Of a stretch of DNA of 64,000 bases, positions 52,828 through 62,391 are shown in pieces. Position numbers and translations under genes: made by a program. The first letter of the stretch is position 1. Every line of letters starts with the position of its first letter. Source of the stretch: Pollutimonas thiosulfatoxidans (GTDB taxonomy: Bacteria; Pseudomonadota; Gammaproteobacteria; Burkholderiales; Burkholderiaceae_B); NCBI RefSeq assembly GCF_004022565.1, contig NZ_CP022987.1:1116001-1180000 (forward strand). Direction: 5' to 3'. Below the pieces are notes generated by a model. The model had not been told where the DNA came from, did not search any database, and saw only the letters and a list, made by a program, of their open reading frames with translations.

Positions 52828-54207
52828 ATGGACACGATGCGATGGCGGTGGCTGGCAACGGCAAGCTTGATCTGTTCCATGATGACGGTTGGTCTCGCCC
52901 AGGTTGTGGCTGCCGATACTCCCGATACTGCAACGGTACGGGTCTTGCAGGTTGATGGCATCATCAGCCCGGCCACCTCTGACTTCATAACGCGAGGCCT
53001 GAAAGAAGCTGCAGAGGCCAAGGCGTCTTTGGTGGTGATTGAACTGGACACGCCGGGTGGGCTGGATACCTCGATGCGAACCATCATCCGCCATATCCTG
53101 GCATCGCCCATACCGGTTGCGACCTTCGTCGGCCCCAGCGGCGCACGCGCCGCAAGCGCAGGCACCTTCATTCTTTACGCCAGCCATATCGCCGCGATGA
53201 CACCGGCGAGCAATCTGGGGGCAGCGTCGCCAATCTCCATAGGGGCGGCGCCCCAGCCCGGCAAGGATGACTCCGGATCAGCTTCCGGTAAGCCCACGCA
53301 GGACACCAGCAGTCGCAAGGCCACCAATGATGCCGCTGCCTATATCCGCAGCCTTGCCCAGTTGCGCGGACGCAATGCCGACTTCGCCGAGCAAGCGGTA
53401 TTGGAAGCGCGCAGCATGTCGGCGCCGGAAGCACTGAAGGCTGGCGTCATTGACTTGCTTGCCGCCAGCACGCCCGATCTGGTCAGCAAGCTGGATGGCC
53501 GCGAGGTGAAACTGGACAACGGCCAGACGCTGACGTTGTCGACTTCGCAAGCCGTCGTGGAGACGGTGGAGCCGGACTGGCGCACACAACTGCTGGGCTT
53601 GATCGCTAACCCGCAAGTCGCCTTGATCCTCATGATGATAGGCATCTACGGACTGTTTTTCGAACTGACCAGCCCGGGCATCGCGTTGCCGGGCGTGGCG
53701 GGGCTTATCTGCCTGGTACTGGGCCTGTACGCCTTCCATATGTTGCCGGTCAACTGGGCAGGGGTGGCCCTGGCCGCCGCCGGGGCGGCGATGATGATAG
53801 CCGAAGCCTTCTTACCCAGCTTCGGGGTATTGGGCATAGGCGGGGTAATCGCCTTCGTGCTCGGTGGCCTGTTCTTGTCGGACACCGGCATTCCGGGCTA
53901 CGACCTGTCCGTGCCGTTCCTGGTTGGGTTCGGTATTGTGGCAGCCCTGATCATGTTCTTGACGGCCACGCTGGCCGCACGCGCCTACAAGCATGCGGTG
54001 GTCAGCGGCCGTGAAGATATGCCCGGGCTGCCGGGCGTTGTCACATCGGTTTCGGGCGGCACGGTATATGCCGAAGTTCGCGGCGAAAGCTGGAAAGTGC
54101 AGAGCAACGACGCCCTGGTGGCGGGGGATGCTATTCGGGTTGTTGCCATGCACGGGTTGACGCTGGATGTCGTGCGCGACCGGCCCAATTCGGCTGACGC
54201 TCATTAA
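52828..54207 (+). CDS. NfeD family membrane serine protease
   Basis: A 459-residue protein with a signal peptide (about residues 1-29), a ClpP-like serine protease domain, four C-terminal membrane helices and an NfeD OB-fold domain at the end (GVVTSVSGGTVYAEVRGESW, read as GVVTSVSGGTVYAEVRG). In the archaeal 1510-N protease the dyad is Ser and Lys; here the serine is in ARAASAGTFIL and the lysine in RKATNDAAAYIRSLAQLRGRN (read as RKATNDAAAYI). This is the long NfeD form that works with the slipin encoded next, whose C-terminus is its substrate in known pairs. The gene is 14 bases from the slipin gene. Confidence 0.92.
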   Translation: MDTMRWRWLATASLICSMMTVGLAQVVAADTPDTATVRVLQVDGIISPATSDFITRGLKEAAEAKASLVVIELDTPGGLDTSMRTIIRHILASPIPVATFVGPSGARAASAGTFILYASHIAAMTPASNLGAASPISIGAAPQPGKDDSGSASGKPTQDTSSRKATNDAAAYIRSLAQLRGRNADFAEQAVLEARSMSAPEALKAGVIDLLAASTPDLVSKLDGREVKLDNGQTLTLSTSQAVVETVEPDWRTQLLGLIANPQVALILMMIGIYGLFFELTSPGIALPGVAGLICLVLGLYAFHMLPVNWAGVALAAAGAAMMIAEAFLPSFGVLGIGGVIAFVLGGLFLSDTGIPGYDLSVPFLVGFGIVAALIMFLTATLAARAYKHAVVSGREDMPGLPGVVTSVSGGTVYAEVRGESWKVQSNDALVAGDAIRVVAMHGLTLDVVRDRPNSADAH

Positions 54208-54221
54208 ACCAAGGGGGAACC

Positions 54222-54989
54222 ATGTTTATCAACACGTTCAATATTGGCCTTACCGTCGTCGTTGTCTTCTTGCTGTTGCTTGTTTTCAATGCCATCAAGA
54301 TCTTGCGCGAATACCAGCGCGGCGTGATCTTCACACTGGGCCGGTTTACGGGCGTAAAAGGCCCCGGGCTGATCTTTGTCATTCCCATATTGCAGCAAGT
54401 GGTCAAGGTCGATTTGCGCGTCGTCACCATGGACGTCCCCAGCCAGGATGTCATCTCTCGCGATAACGTATCGGTCAAGGTCAACGCCGTGCTTTATTTT
54501 CGCGTGATGGCGCCAGAGAAGGCGATTATTCAGGTTGAGCGCTATCTCGAGGCAACCAGCCAACTGGCGCAGACCACCTTGCGCGCGGTGCTGGGCAAGC
54601 ACGAGCTGGACGACATGTTATCCGAGCGCGAGAAGCTGAATATTGACGTGCAGAAGATACTCGATGCCCAGACGGACTCGTGGGGTATCAAGGTTACCAA
54701 CGTCGAGATCAAGCACATCGACCTTAACGAAAACATGGTGCGCGCCATCGCCCGGCAAGCCGAGGCCGAACGCGAACGGCGTGCCAAAGTCATCCATGCC
54801 GAAGGCGAGAAACAGGCCGCGCAGGCGCTGATGGAAGCGGCCGAGATCCTGGCCACGCAGCCCTCGGCCATGCAGTTGCGCTACTTGCAGACGCTTACCC
54901 AGGTAGCGGGCGATAAAAGCTCGACCTTGGTGTTTCCAATTCCGGTGGACCTGCTGTCGTCCCTGATGGGTACCAAGAAACCCGGTTAG
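54222..54989 (+). CDS. Slipin family protein (SPFH/stomatin-like)
   Basis: A 255-residue membrane protein with one N-terminal hydrophobic hairpin (GLTVVVVFLLLLVFNAIKIL) followed by the SPFH domain (EYQRGVIFTLGRFTGVKGPG) and an alanine/glutamate-rich coiled coil (RQAEAERERRAKVIHAEGEK). Slipins form membrane microdomain scaffolds. It pairs with the NfeD protease upstream. Its stop overlaps by 4 bases the end of the convergent redoxin gene. Confidence 0.93.
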   Translation: MFINTFNIGLTVVVVFLLLLVFNAIKILREYQRGVIFTLGRFTGVKGPGLIFVIPILQQVVKVDLRVVTMDVPSQDVISRDNVSVKVNAVLYFRVMAPEKAIIQVERYLEATSQLAQTTLRAVLGKHELDDMLSEREKLNIDVQKILDAQTDSWGIKVTNVEIKHIDLNENMVRAIARQAEAERERRAKVIHAEGEKQAAQALMEAAEILATQPSAMQLRYLQTLTQVAGDKSSTLVFPIPVDLLSSLMGTKKPG

Positions 54990-55468
54990 CCGACATCTTC
55001 GGATAACAACTGGCCGATGGCGGCGCCCGCCCGCAAGTCGTCCAGTTGCCCGAAATGATGCAGCCTGATGTTGCCCACCTTGTCGATCAGGATCAGGCTG
55101 GGCGTGCCTTGCAGGCGGTAGGCTTGCATGGTGACGGGTATCGGCCCATCGGCGGCAGGCTGGTCGATCGCCACCGGGAAGTGGATGCGATATTCGTGGA
55201 TGAAGGCCTTCAAGGACACCAGCGCCATGGCTTCGTGGTGCTCGAAGACGGTATGCAGGCCAATGACTCTGAGTTTGTCGGGCGGAAAGGCGTTATGAAT
55301 GGCCTTGGCTTGCGGTATGCCATGCGAGACGCAACCGGGGCACAGCATCTGGAAGGCATGCAGCACGACGACCTTGCCGCGCAGGCTGTCCAGCGTGATA
55401 TCGTCTTTTGTATTGACCCACTGGTCCAGTGTCCAGTCAGGCGCACGCTCGTATGCCGGGGCATTCAT
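54986..55468 (-). CDS. Thioredoxin-fold redoxin family protein (TlpA/AhpC-like)
   Basis: A 160-residue thioredoxin-fold protein with the redox motif CPGC (FQMLCPGCVSHG) following the strand GKVVVLHAFQM, and the cis-proline in QGTPSLILIDKVGN. No signal peptide is evident (MNAPAYERAPDWTLDQW). It may be a thiol-disulfide exchange protein or a peroxiredoxin-like enzyme; the motif C-P-G-C differs from CGPC of thioredoxin. Convergent with the slipin gene. Confidence 0.87.
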   Translation of the reverse strand: MNAPAYERAPDWTLDQWVNTKDDITLDSLRGKVVVLHAFQMLCPGCVSHGIPQAKAIHNAFPPDKLRVIGLHTVFEHHEAMALVSLKAFIHEYRIHFPVAIDQPAADGPIPVTMQAYRLQGTPSLILIDKVGNIRLHHFGQLDDLRAGAAIGQLLSEDVG

Positions 55469-55596
55469 ACGGATTCCTCACAAAGTAGGGGCGGGCGATG
55501 GTTGCTGGGGCATGGGGTTTGCTTCACAGCACCCGCCATTCAAGGGTAGTCTAGACCCTTCTATGCTAGGGTTGCACCTTTTTTGGAGAGAACAGC

Positions 55597-56619
55597 ATGC
55601 AGATTGGGATGGTTGGCCTTGGGCGCATGGGCAGCAACATGGTGCAGCGTCTGCTGCAAAAGGGCCACGACTGCGCGGTATACGACAGCCACCCCGAGGC
55701 CGGACAGCACTTGGCCGGCCAAGGCGCCGTCAATTGCGCCACGCTGCAAGAGCTCGTGTCTGCACTGGCCCGACCGCGCGCCATCTGGCTGATGGTACCG
55801 GCGGCCGTGGTCGACACCGTGCTGGACACCCTGGTGCCTATGCTGGACGAAGACGATGTGGTCATCGATGGCGGCAACTCGGCTTATCACGATGACATCC
55901 GACGCGGGCAGACGCTGGCTGCGACCGGCATCCATTACATGGACGTGGGCACCAGCGGCGGGGTGGCTGGCCTCGAGCGGGGCTATTGCCTGATGGTGGG
56001 CGGAGAGCCCGCCGCTTTCGCACGCCTGGAGCCCGTATTCGCCGCGCTGGCACCTGGTCAGGACAGCGTAGCCGCGACGCCCGGACGCCGCACACAAGGT
56101 ACCGCGGACAAGGGCTATTTGCACTGCGGTCCGTATGGCGCCGGACACTTCGTCAAGATGGTGCACAACGGTATCGAGTACGGCATGATGGCCGCCTACG
56201 CAGAAGGCCTGAATATTCTGCAAGCCGCGAATATCGGCAAACAGTCGCATGACGTGGACGCCGAAACAACGCCTTTGCGTCACCCCGAGCATTATCAGTA
56301 CGACATGAACATACCCGAGATCACTGAGCTGTGGCGGCGGGGCAGTGTGGTTACGTCGTGGTTGCTGGACCTTACCGCGCAGGCGCTGCAAAGCGACCCC
56401 GAACTTGCCGGCTACACCGGCCACGTCTCCGATTCTGGCGAGGGCCGCTGGGCGCTGTCTGCCGCTATTGATGAAGGCGTGCCGGTGCCGGTGTTAAGCG
56501 CTGCCTTGTTCTCGCGCTTCGAATCGCGCGGCCATGCCGACTACGCGAACCGTGTGCTGTCGGCCATGCGCAAGCAATTTGGAGGGCATGTCGAGAAACC
56601 CAAAGGAGAGGCCGGATGA
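55597..56619 (+). CDS. gnd: 6-phosphogluconate dehydrogenase, short (YqeC/GndA-type) form
   Basis: A 340-residue NAD(P)-dependent enzyme decarboxylating 6-phosphogluconate to ribulose-5-phosphate. It has the N-terminal IGMVGLGRMGSNMVQRLL motif, the substrate-binding MDVGTSGGVAGLERGYCLMVGG (read as GTSGGVAGLERGY), and the catalytic lysine in GHFVKMVHNGIEYGMM. The short form lacks the long C-terminal domain of E. coli Gnd. Translationally coupled to zwf by a 4-base overlap (ATGA), so both oxidative pentose phosphate steps are in one operon. Confidence 0.94.
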   Translation: MQIGMVGLGRMGSNMVQRLLQKGHDCAVYDSHPEAGQHLAGQGAVNCATLQELVSALARPRAIWLMVPAAVVDTVLDTLVPMLDEDDVVIDGGNSAYHDDIRRGQTLAATGIHYMDVGTSGGVAGLERGYCLMVGGEPAAFARLEPVFAALAPGQDSVAATPGRRTQGTADKGYLHCGPYGAGHFVKMVHNGIEYGMMAAYAEGLNILQAANIGKQSHDVDAETTPLRHPEHYQYDMNIPEITELWRRGSVVTSWLLDLTAQALQSDPELAGYTGHVSDSGEGRWALSAAIDEGVPVPVLSAALFSRFESRGHADYANRVLSAMRKQFGGHVEKPKGEAG

Positions 56620-58049
56620 CGCCCACCGACCATGCCTTGCCAGTAGGCGATGCACTGGTGCTGTTCGGCATGACAGGCGATCTGGCGAACAAGAAGATCT
56701 TCCCCGCGCTATATGCCATGTGCAAGCGCGGTACGCTGAAAGTGCCGGTGGTGGGCGTGGCATCTTCCCGGCTGACCAAGGCGGCGCTGCGCACTCGCAT
56801 TAGCCGCAGCCTGCGCGCTCAAGGCAAGATCGACGACAAGCCTGCATTTGAACGCCTGGTGTCGCTTGTGCAATATGTTAGCGGCGACTACAACAGCCCG
56901 GACACCTTCGATCGCCTGAAGGCCGCGCTGGACGGAGCCGCGCACCCCGTTCACTATCTTGCCATCCCCCCATCGCTGTTTGCCACTGTCATCCAGGGCC
57001 TGGACGCCTCCGGTCTTGCGCAGGGCGGACGGGTTATTGTCGAGAAGCCCTTTGGCCGGGATCTGGCGTCGGCACGCGAACTTAACCGGCTGGCCATGTC
57101 GGTGTTCCCCGAAAACGCCATCTTCCGCATTGATCACTTCCTGGGTAAGGAAGCGATCATGAATATCCTGTACTTTCGCTTTGCCAACAGCTTCACTGAA
57201 CCCATCTGGAACCGCGACCACATCCAGAGTGTGCAGATCACCTTATCCGAGACCTTTGGCGTGGAGGATCGTGGCGGTTTCTATGAAAGCGCGGGTTGCC
57301 TGCGCGACGTCATCCAAAACCATCTTTTCCAGATCATGGCATTGCTGGCGATGGAGCCGCCTGCCTACCAGGGCTATGCCGCCGTACACACCGAGAAAGC
57401 CAAAGTGTTCCAGGCCTTGCGCCCAGTCCAGCCCGACGATCTCGTGCGCGGCCAGTACAAAGGGTATAGACGCGAGCCGCATGTCGACAAGCGATCCGAC
57501 GTCGAAACCTATTGCGCCGTACGGTTGTTCATCGACTCGTGGCGGTGGGCCGGTGTGCCCTGGTTCTTGCGTTCCGGCAAGTGCCTGGCCGAAGACGTTG
57601 CCGAGGTGCTGGTGCAACTGAAGCCGCCGCCGCAAGCCTTGTTCGACGACTCGCATCCGCGCGAAGGACGAGCCAACTATTTGCGCTTTCGCATCGCCCC
57701 GCGCTCGGCTGTCGCCTTGGCGGCCCGCGTGAAACGCTCGGGCAAGCAGTTTGTTGGCGATCAGCGTGAGCTGTTCCTGCTGGATGTCGACCCGCTGGAA
57801 GAGGCGCCATACGAACGTTTGCTGGCCGATGCCTTGGCCGGCGACAGGGCCTTGTTTACCAGCGAGAAAGCCATCGAGGCCTCATGGGCGGCGCTCGCGC
57901 CCGTGCTTGAACATCATCACAAGGTGGTGCCCTATGCGCCGGGCAGCTGGGGGCCTCGGCAGGCTGACGCGCTGGTGGCCGACTACGGCGGATGGCACAA
58001 TCCATCGCCCACCAAGCATGCACCGATCGGGCCAACCGACACACTGTAG
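56616..58049 (+). CDS. zwf: Glucose-6-phosphate dehydrogenase
   Basis: A 477-residue enzyme for the first oxidative pentose phosphate step. The coenzyme motif is LFGMTGDLANKKIFPAL (G-x-x-G-D-L-A), the substrate-binding active-site motif is RIDHFLGKEAIMNIL, and VPWFLRSGKCLAE is conserved. With gnd directly upstream and no phosphogluconolactonase gene in the window, the lactone step must be encoded elsewhere or happen spontaneously. Confidence 0.96.
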   Translation: MTPTDHALPVGDALVLFGMTGDLANKKIFPALYAMCKRGTLKVPVVGVASSRLTKAALRTRISRSLRAQGKIDDKPAFERLVSLVQYVSGDYNSPDTFDRLKAALDGAAHPVHYLAIPPSLFATVIQGLDASGLAQGGRVIVEKPFGRDLASARELNRLAMSVFPENAIFRIDHFLGKEAIMNILYFRFANSFTEPIWNRDHIQSVQITLSETFGVEDRGGFYESAGCLRDVIQNHLFQIMALLAMEPPAYQGYAAVHTEKAKVFQALRPVQPDDLVRGQYKGYRREPHVDKRSDVETYCAVRLFIDSWRWAGVPWFLRSGKCLAEDVAEVLVQLKPPPQALFDDSHPREGRANYLRFRIAPRSAVALAARVKRSGKQFVGDQRELFLLDVDPLEEAPYERLLADALAGDRALFTSEKAIEASWAALAPVLEHHHKVVPYAPGSWGPRQADALVADYGGWHNPSPTKHAPIGPTDTL

Positions 58050-58076
58050 CCACTATGCGATCCAACGGAGGAAACC

Positions 58077-59264
58077 ATGCAGATCGGACACCACCTCAGA
58101 CGGCCGCAGCTTGCCTTGCTGCGCCGCTGCGCACTGGCACTGCTGGCATGGGCGCCGGCCAGTTTTGCTGCAAGCACTGAGCGGGCGGCAACCATGCATG
58201 AGTACGCCAGCGAGAAGGGCAAGGTAGTCGTCACCGAGCTTGCCACCGGCCTGGAGCGCCCCTGGGCGATGGCTTTCTTGCCGGATGACAAGGGCATACT
58301 GATCACCGAGAAACCCGGCACGCTGCGGCTGTGGCAGGAAGATGCGGGGCTGTCGCCTCCCATAACGGGGGTGCCTGAGGTGTATACCCGCTCGCAGGGC
58401 GGCTTGCTGGACATTGCGCTGGCGCCGGACTTCGCCAAGAGCCGCCGGGTCTATTTGTCGTATGCCGAAGCGGGCGACAACGGTCGGGCGGGCACCACGG
58501 TCGGTTACGGCATGCTGTCGCCCGACCAGAGTCGGTTGGACGACTTCAAGGTGATATTTCGCCAAATGCCCAAACTCTCGACGGGCGTCCACTTCGGCTC
58601 ACGCCTGATATTCGATAGGCAAGGCTATCTGTTCATCGCCCTGGGCGAAAACAACCAACGCGCGACCTCACAAGACCTGGACAAGCTGCAAGGCAAGCTG
58701 GTGAGGCTGCATCCGGACGGGCGCGTGCCCGACGACAACCCCTTTGTCGGAATACAGGGCGCGCGCCCGGAAATCTGGTCTTACGGCCACCGGAATCAGC
58801 AGGGAGGGGCGCTGAACCCCTGGACGGGCGATGTGTGGACCCATGAGCATGGCCCGCGCGGCGGCGACGAAATCAATATCCCGAAGGCAGGCAAGAATTA
58901 CGGCTGGCCCCTGGCGACCCACGGCATCAACTATTCGGGCGGAGCAATACCCGAAGCGCTGGGCACCACTGCCCAGGGCACTGAGCCGCCGCTCTATTAT
59001 TGGGAGGTCTCGCCTGCCATCTCGGGCATGGCCTTCTATGACGCTGCCCGCTATCCGGCCTGGGATCGCTCTTTGTTTATCGGCGCCCTGAAAGATCAGA
59101 GCCTGATCCGCCTGACGCTGGACGGCAACACGATCACTGCCGAAGAGCGGCTGCTGGGCGAACGCAATGAACGAATACGGGATGTGCGCGTCGGCCCCGA
59201 CGGCGAGGTCTACGTCTTGACGGACGAGGCGGACGGCAAATTGTTAAGACTGGGGCTGCGCTAG
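58077..59264 (+). CDS. PQQ-dependent aldose sugar dehydrogenase (YliI-like)
   Basis: A 395-residue six-bladed beta-propeller with a signal peptide (about residues 1-32, ending SFAAS), so periplasmic. Conserved parts are TGLERPWAMAFLPDDKGILITEK (read as LERPWAMAFLPD), GGLLDIALAPDF, GENNQRATSQDLDKLQGKLVRL (read as SQDLDKLQGKLVRL), SYGHRNQQG, and EHGPRGGDEIN. Family members oxidise aldoses with PQQ. It lies 27 bases after zwf and may be cotranscribed. It runs nearly into the end of the opposite usp gene (5 bases apart). Confidence 0.9.
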   Translation: MQIGHHLRRPQLALLRRCALALLAWAPASFAASTERAATMHEYASEKGKVVVTELATGLERPWAMAFLPDDKGILITEKPGTLRLWQEDAGLSPPITGVPEVYTRSQGGLLDIALAPDFAKSRRVYLSYAEAGDNGRAGTTVGYGMLSPDQSRLDDFKVIFRQMPKLSTGVHFGSRLIFDRQGYLFIALGENNQRATSQDLDKLQGKLVRLHPDGRVPDDNPFVGIQGARPEIWSYGHRNQQGGALNPWTGDVWTHEHGPRGGDEINIPKAGKNYGWPLATHGINYSGGAIPEALGTTAQGTEPPLYYWEVSPAISGMAFYDAARYPAWDRSLFIGALKDQSLIRLTLDGNTITAEERLLGERNERIRDVRVGPDGEVYVLTDEADGKLLRLGLR

Positions 59265-59269
59265 AAGGG

Positions 59270-59695
59270 CTACTTGATCAGCGTAACCGGCACATCGGTC
59301 AGGTTAAGCACTTTGGTGGCCACCGAACCCAGAACGAAGCCGCCCACGGCTCCCAGCCCACGTGTGCCCATCATGATCAAATCGCAATCTTGCTCGCTTG
59401 CATACTTGGCAATGGTTTGAGCCACAGGTCCAACAGCGGTTTTCTCCTTGTACGCAACACCGGTTTCATCAAGCAGCGCCTTGGCTGGACTGAGGGCGTT
59501 CTTGCCTTCGTCTTGGTAGTAGTCGTTGATTGCTTCCGCCGAAAAGAAGCGAGTAACGTTTCCTGACACAATGGGCGCCTGCACGGTTAACAGATGCAAG
59601 GTGGTGTTGCCCAGTTTGCCGCTAGCCTTGATTGCCGCTTTTACGGCGCGTAGCGATGCATCGGATCCGTCCACAGGTATAAGTATGGTGGTCAT
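59270..59695 (-). CDS. Universal stress protein UspA family
   Basis: A 141-residue single-domain USP. It begins TTILIPVDGSDASLRAVKAA and carries the nucleotide-binding G-x2-G-x9-G-S/T motif in MMGTRGLGAVGGFVLGSVA (GTRGLGAVGGFVLGS), so it is of the ATP-binding type. The ATG at 59695 is preferred; the open frame to 59749 adds unlikely residues. The upstream region has an FNR-type box placed for activation, so low-oxygen induction is expected, as known for several usp genes of Pseudomonas and Burkholderia. Confidence 0.92.
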   Translation of the reverse strand: MTTILIPVDGSDASLRAVKAAIKASGKLGNTTLHLLTVQAPIVSGNVTRFFSAEAINDYYQDEGKNALSPAKALLDETGVAYKEKTAVGPVAQTIAKYASEQDCDLIMMGTRGLGAVGGFVLGSVATKVLNLTDVPVTLIK

Positions 59696-59764
59696 AAGTC
59701 CTCTTTTAGAAAAATTAGCCGTACAACTGGACATCGTTGCGGCTGGCATAAGCAGTATGGGTGC

Positions 59765-59808
59765 TTTATATTAAGAGACAGGATGGCCCGCGTCATGATT
59801 TAAATCAA
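59765..59808 (-). promoter_or_regulatory. FNR/ANR-type box and -10 element of the usp gene
   Basis: On the minus strand TTGATTTAAATCAT (59795-59808) matches the FNR consensus TTGAT-N4-ATCAA at nine of ten positions. A TAATAT -10 element (59768-59773) lies 31 bases downstream, centre to centre, exactly the spacing of class II FNR promoters, in which the box sits near -41.5. The predicted start is near 59761, giving a 65-base leader. Confidence 0.75.
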
Positions 59809-59871
59809 CTAGCGTCGTAAGCCGTCCTATTTTTTTTTCCTGCGCGGACTGCAAATTCACTATGGAGGTTT

Positions 59872-61667
59872 ATGGCACCCCGAATAGAAGATTACGCCTT
59901 GCTCGGAAACTGCCGTACAGCGGCACTTGTGTCCAAATTGGGGTCCATCGACTGGCTCTGCTTTCCACGGTTTGACGCTGCGGCGTGTTTCGCCGCCATG
60001 CTGGGCACGCCAGAGAACGGCCGATGGCAGATCTCGCCCACCAGCCCCATACGCAACATCAAGCGCCATTACCACGATGGAACCATGATCCTGGAAACCA
60101 CCTTTGTCACCGACGAGGGCGTGGCCACCCTGATTGATTTCATGCCGTCCACCTTTACGCATTCAAGCGTTGCACGCATTGTCGTGGGTGTCCAGGGCAG
60201 GGTCACTTTCGACATGGACCTGGTCATCCGCTTCGACTACGGCCGTACCGTACCCTGGGTGGAAAAACACGATCCGCGTACGCTGACCGCAGTCGCCGGG
60301 CCCGACATGCTGGTGCTGCGCACAGACGTTCCCCTCAAGGCGCGCGCCAAGCACACCAACGCGCGCTTCACTGTTGCGCAGGGTGAGCGCAAAGTATTTA
60401 CCCTGTCGCACCAGCCATCCCACGAGCCGGTAGCCGACGCTTTTGATGCCGAAGCGGCTTTGGCCAAAACCGAATACTTCTGGCATGAATTCTCCAGCCG
60501 TTGCCCCGATGTTGGTCCATGGTCGGCCCTGGTGAAGCGTTCGCTGATTACGCTCAAGGCCCTTACCTACCTTCCGACGGGGGCATCGTGGCCGCGCCCA
60601 CCACGTCCTTGCCCGAGCAGCTCGGCGGCAAGCGCAACTGGGACTACCGCTATTGCTGGCTGCGCGATGCCACCATGACCCTATTGGCATTCATGAGCCT
60701 GGGTTACTTCGAGGAAGCCCGCGCCTGGCGCGACTGGCTGGCGCGATCGATCGCCGGCAATCCGGGTCAAATGCAGATCATGTATGGCTTGGGTGGTGAG
60801 CGCCATCTGCCCGAATACGAGCTGCCCTGGCTGACTGGCTATGAAGATTCACAGCCGGTGCGCGTGGGCAACGCCGCCGCTACCCAAAGGCAGTTGGACG
60901 TCTATGGCGAAGTCGCCGACGCCATGGAGCAAGCCATCAAGGGCAGGCTGCCTGCGCACCCGCGCATTGAAGCCATTGCCGAAGTCATCGTGCCTTTTCT
61001 GGAACAGGCCTGGCGCGAACCCGACGAGGGCATCTGGGAGATACGAGCCGAGCGGCAACACTTCACGCACTCGAAAGTCATGGCCTGGGTGGCCTTTGAT
61101 CGCATCGCGATGGTTGCCGGCGACATGAAGAATGGGCAAGAGTTCGCCGACAATTGCCGCAAGATAGCCGATGAGATACACGCTGAAGTCTGCCGCGAGG
61201 GCTATGACCCGGAACTGAATAGTTTTGTGCAGTTTTACGGCTCCAAGCTGCTGGATGCCAGCCTGCTGCAAATTGCGCTCACGGGCTTCCTGCCGCCGGA
61301 CGACCCCCGCGTGCTGGGTACGGTTGCCGCTATCGAAGACCGCCTGATGCGCGACGGGCTGCTGTTGCGCTACGAAACCGAACATGGCGTGGACGGCCTG
61401 CCACCGGGCGAGGGCACTTTCCTGGTCTGCTCGTTCTGGCTCGCCGATGTCTATGTCCTGCAGGGGCGCGACGACGACGCGCGCGAACTGTTCGAACGCC
61501 TGGCAGGGCTATGCAACGACGTGGGTCTGCTGGCAGAGCAATACGACCCGCATCTTCGACGCATGCTGGGCAATTTTCCGCAGGCTTTCAGTCATGTGGG
61601 CATCATCAATACGGCATTGAATCTGCATCGGGTACAGACCCCCGCCCAAGAGCGGGCTCATGCCTGA
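59872..61667 (+). pseudogene. GH15 family glucoamylase/trehalase-like protein, interrupted by a 1-base frameshift
   Basis: The two frames together give a normal ~598-residue GH15 protein. The N-terminal part (RIEDYALLGNCRTAALVSKL, then GSIDWLCFPRFDAAACFA) is a domain of the family; the second frame holds the catalytic (alpha/alpha)6 barrel, with GGIVAAPTTSLPEQLGGKRN and WDYRYCWLRDATMTL as the signature and GEGTFLVCSFWLADVYVLQG near the end. The break is at about 60570-60572: the first frame ends in sense after ITLKALTY and the second resumes at SDGGIVAAP, so one base is missing. As written, the first frame stops at 60678. The clustering with gnd-zwf is seen in other Proteobacteria and points to storage-sugar use. 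Confidence 0.9.
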
Positions 61668-61742
61668 CAATGGCGCAGGGCCTTGCTGTCCGGCGCCTGC
61701 GGTTCGTGACATAATTGCGGCATGTTCACAGGAGGTGTTGAA

Positions 61743-62075
61743 ATGAAAGTTCGTAATGTAGCGTTGGGCGTGGCCTTGTTGGCCATGGGCAGCATGGCGC
61801 AAGCCGCCCCGGATGCCGCCAAAGTACAAGACATACTAAGCAAGAACGCCTGTCTGGCCTGTCATGCGATCGACAAGAAGCTTGTCGGTCCGGCCTACAA
61901 AGACGTTGCGGCCAAGCACAAGGACGATGCCAATGCCGCTCAGCTGCTTGCCAAGCACATAAAAGAAGGCAGCAGTGGTGTGTGGGGCCCAATACCCATG
62001 CCGCCAAATCCAAATATTTCGGATGCCGACATCAAGCTCGTGGTCGAGTGGATACTTGCCGGAGCGCCGCAGTAA
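61743..62075 (+). CDS. Cytochrome c (class I, c551/c552-like)
   Basis: A 110-residue periplasmic cytochrome with a signal peptide (residues ~1-21, ending MAQAA) and one heme site CLACH (NACLACHAIDKKLVGPAYKD, read as CLACHAIDKKLVGPAY). The axial methionine is in GPIPMPPNP. Small monoheme cytochromes of this type carry electrons to oxidases or reductases. The ATG at 61743 follows AGGAGG at 61731-61736. Confidence 0.93.
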   Translation: MKVRNVALGVALLAMGSMAQAAPDAAKVQDILSKNACLACHAIDKKLVGPAYKDVAAKHKDDANAAQLLAKHIKEGSSGVWGPIPMPPNPNISDADIKLVVEWILAGAPQ

Positions 62076-62094
62076 TCGCTGTTTATTTTTACGC

Positions 62095-62391
62095 ATGAAG
62101 AAACTGCATCCGGCCGCCAATGTGGAAACCATCATTGCCCGCATCACTGGACGTGTCCAGGGTGTGGGCTTTCGCGCGGCAGCGGTCCGCCACGCTCATA
62201 TGCTGAAAGTGACGGGCTGGGTAAGAAACCTGGATGACGGGTCGGTCGAGACCCTGATCCAGGGTCCACATGACCAGGTTGATCGCATGCTGTCATGGCT
62301 GCACCACGGCCCGCCCGCTGCGCGAGTGGCCGAGGTGACTCACCGTGAAGAGCTTACCGACCGCGACTTCGACCGATACGAACAAATTTAG
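62095..62391 (+). CDS. Acylphosphatase
   Basis: A 98-residue enzyme hydrolysing acyl phosphates. The active-site loop RITGRVQGVGFRAAAVRHA has the conserved arginine, and the substrate asparagine is in VTGWVRNLDDGSVE. The ATG at 62095 begins 19 bases after the cytochrome gene. The final 4 bases overlap the end of the convergent FMN reductase gene. Confidence 0.93.
   Translation: MKKLHPAANVETIIARITGRVQGVGFRAAAVRHAHMLKVTGWVRNLDDGSVETLIQGPHDQVDRMLSWLHHGPPAARVAEVTHREELTDRDFDRYEQI

Noticed and set aside
60480..60600. Two separate GH15-related genes instead of one broken gene
   Set aside because: The second frame has no start codon with a ribosome site before the catalytic domain, and the two parts join exactly without gap or duplication.
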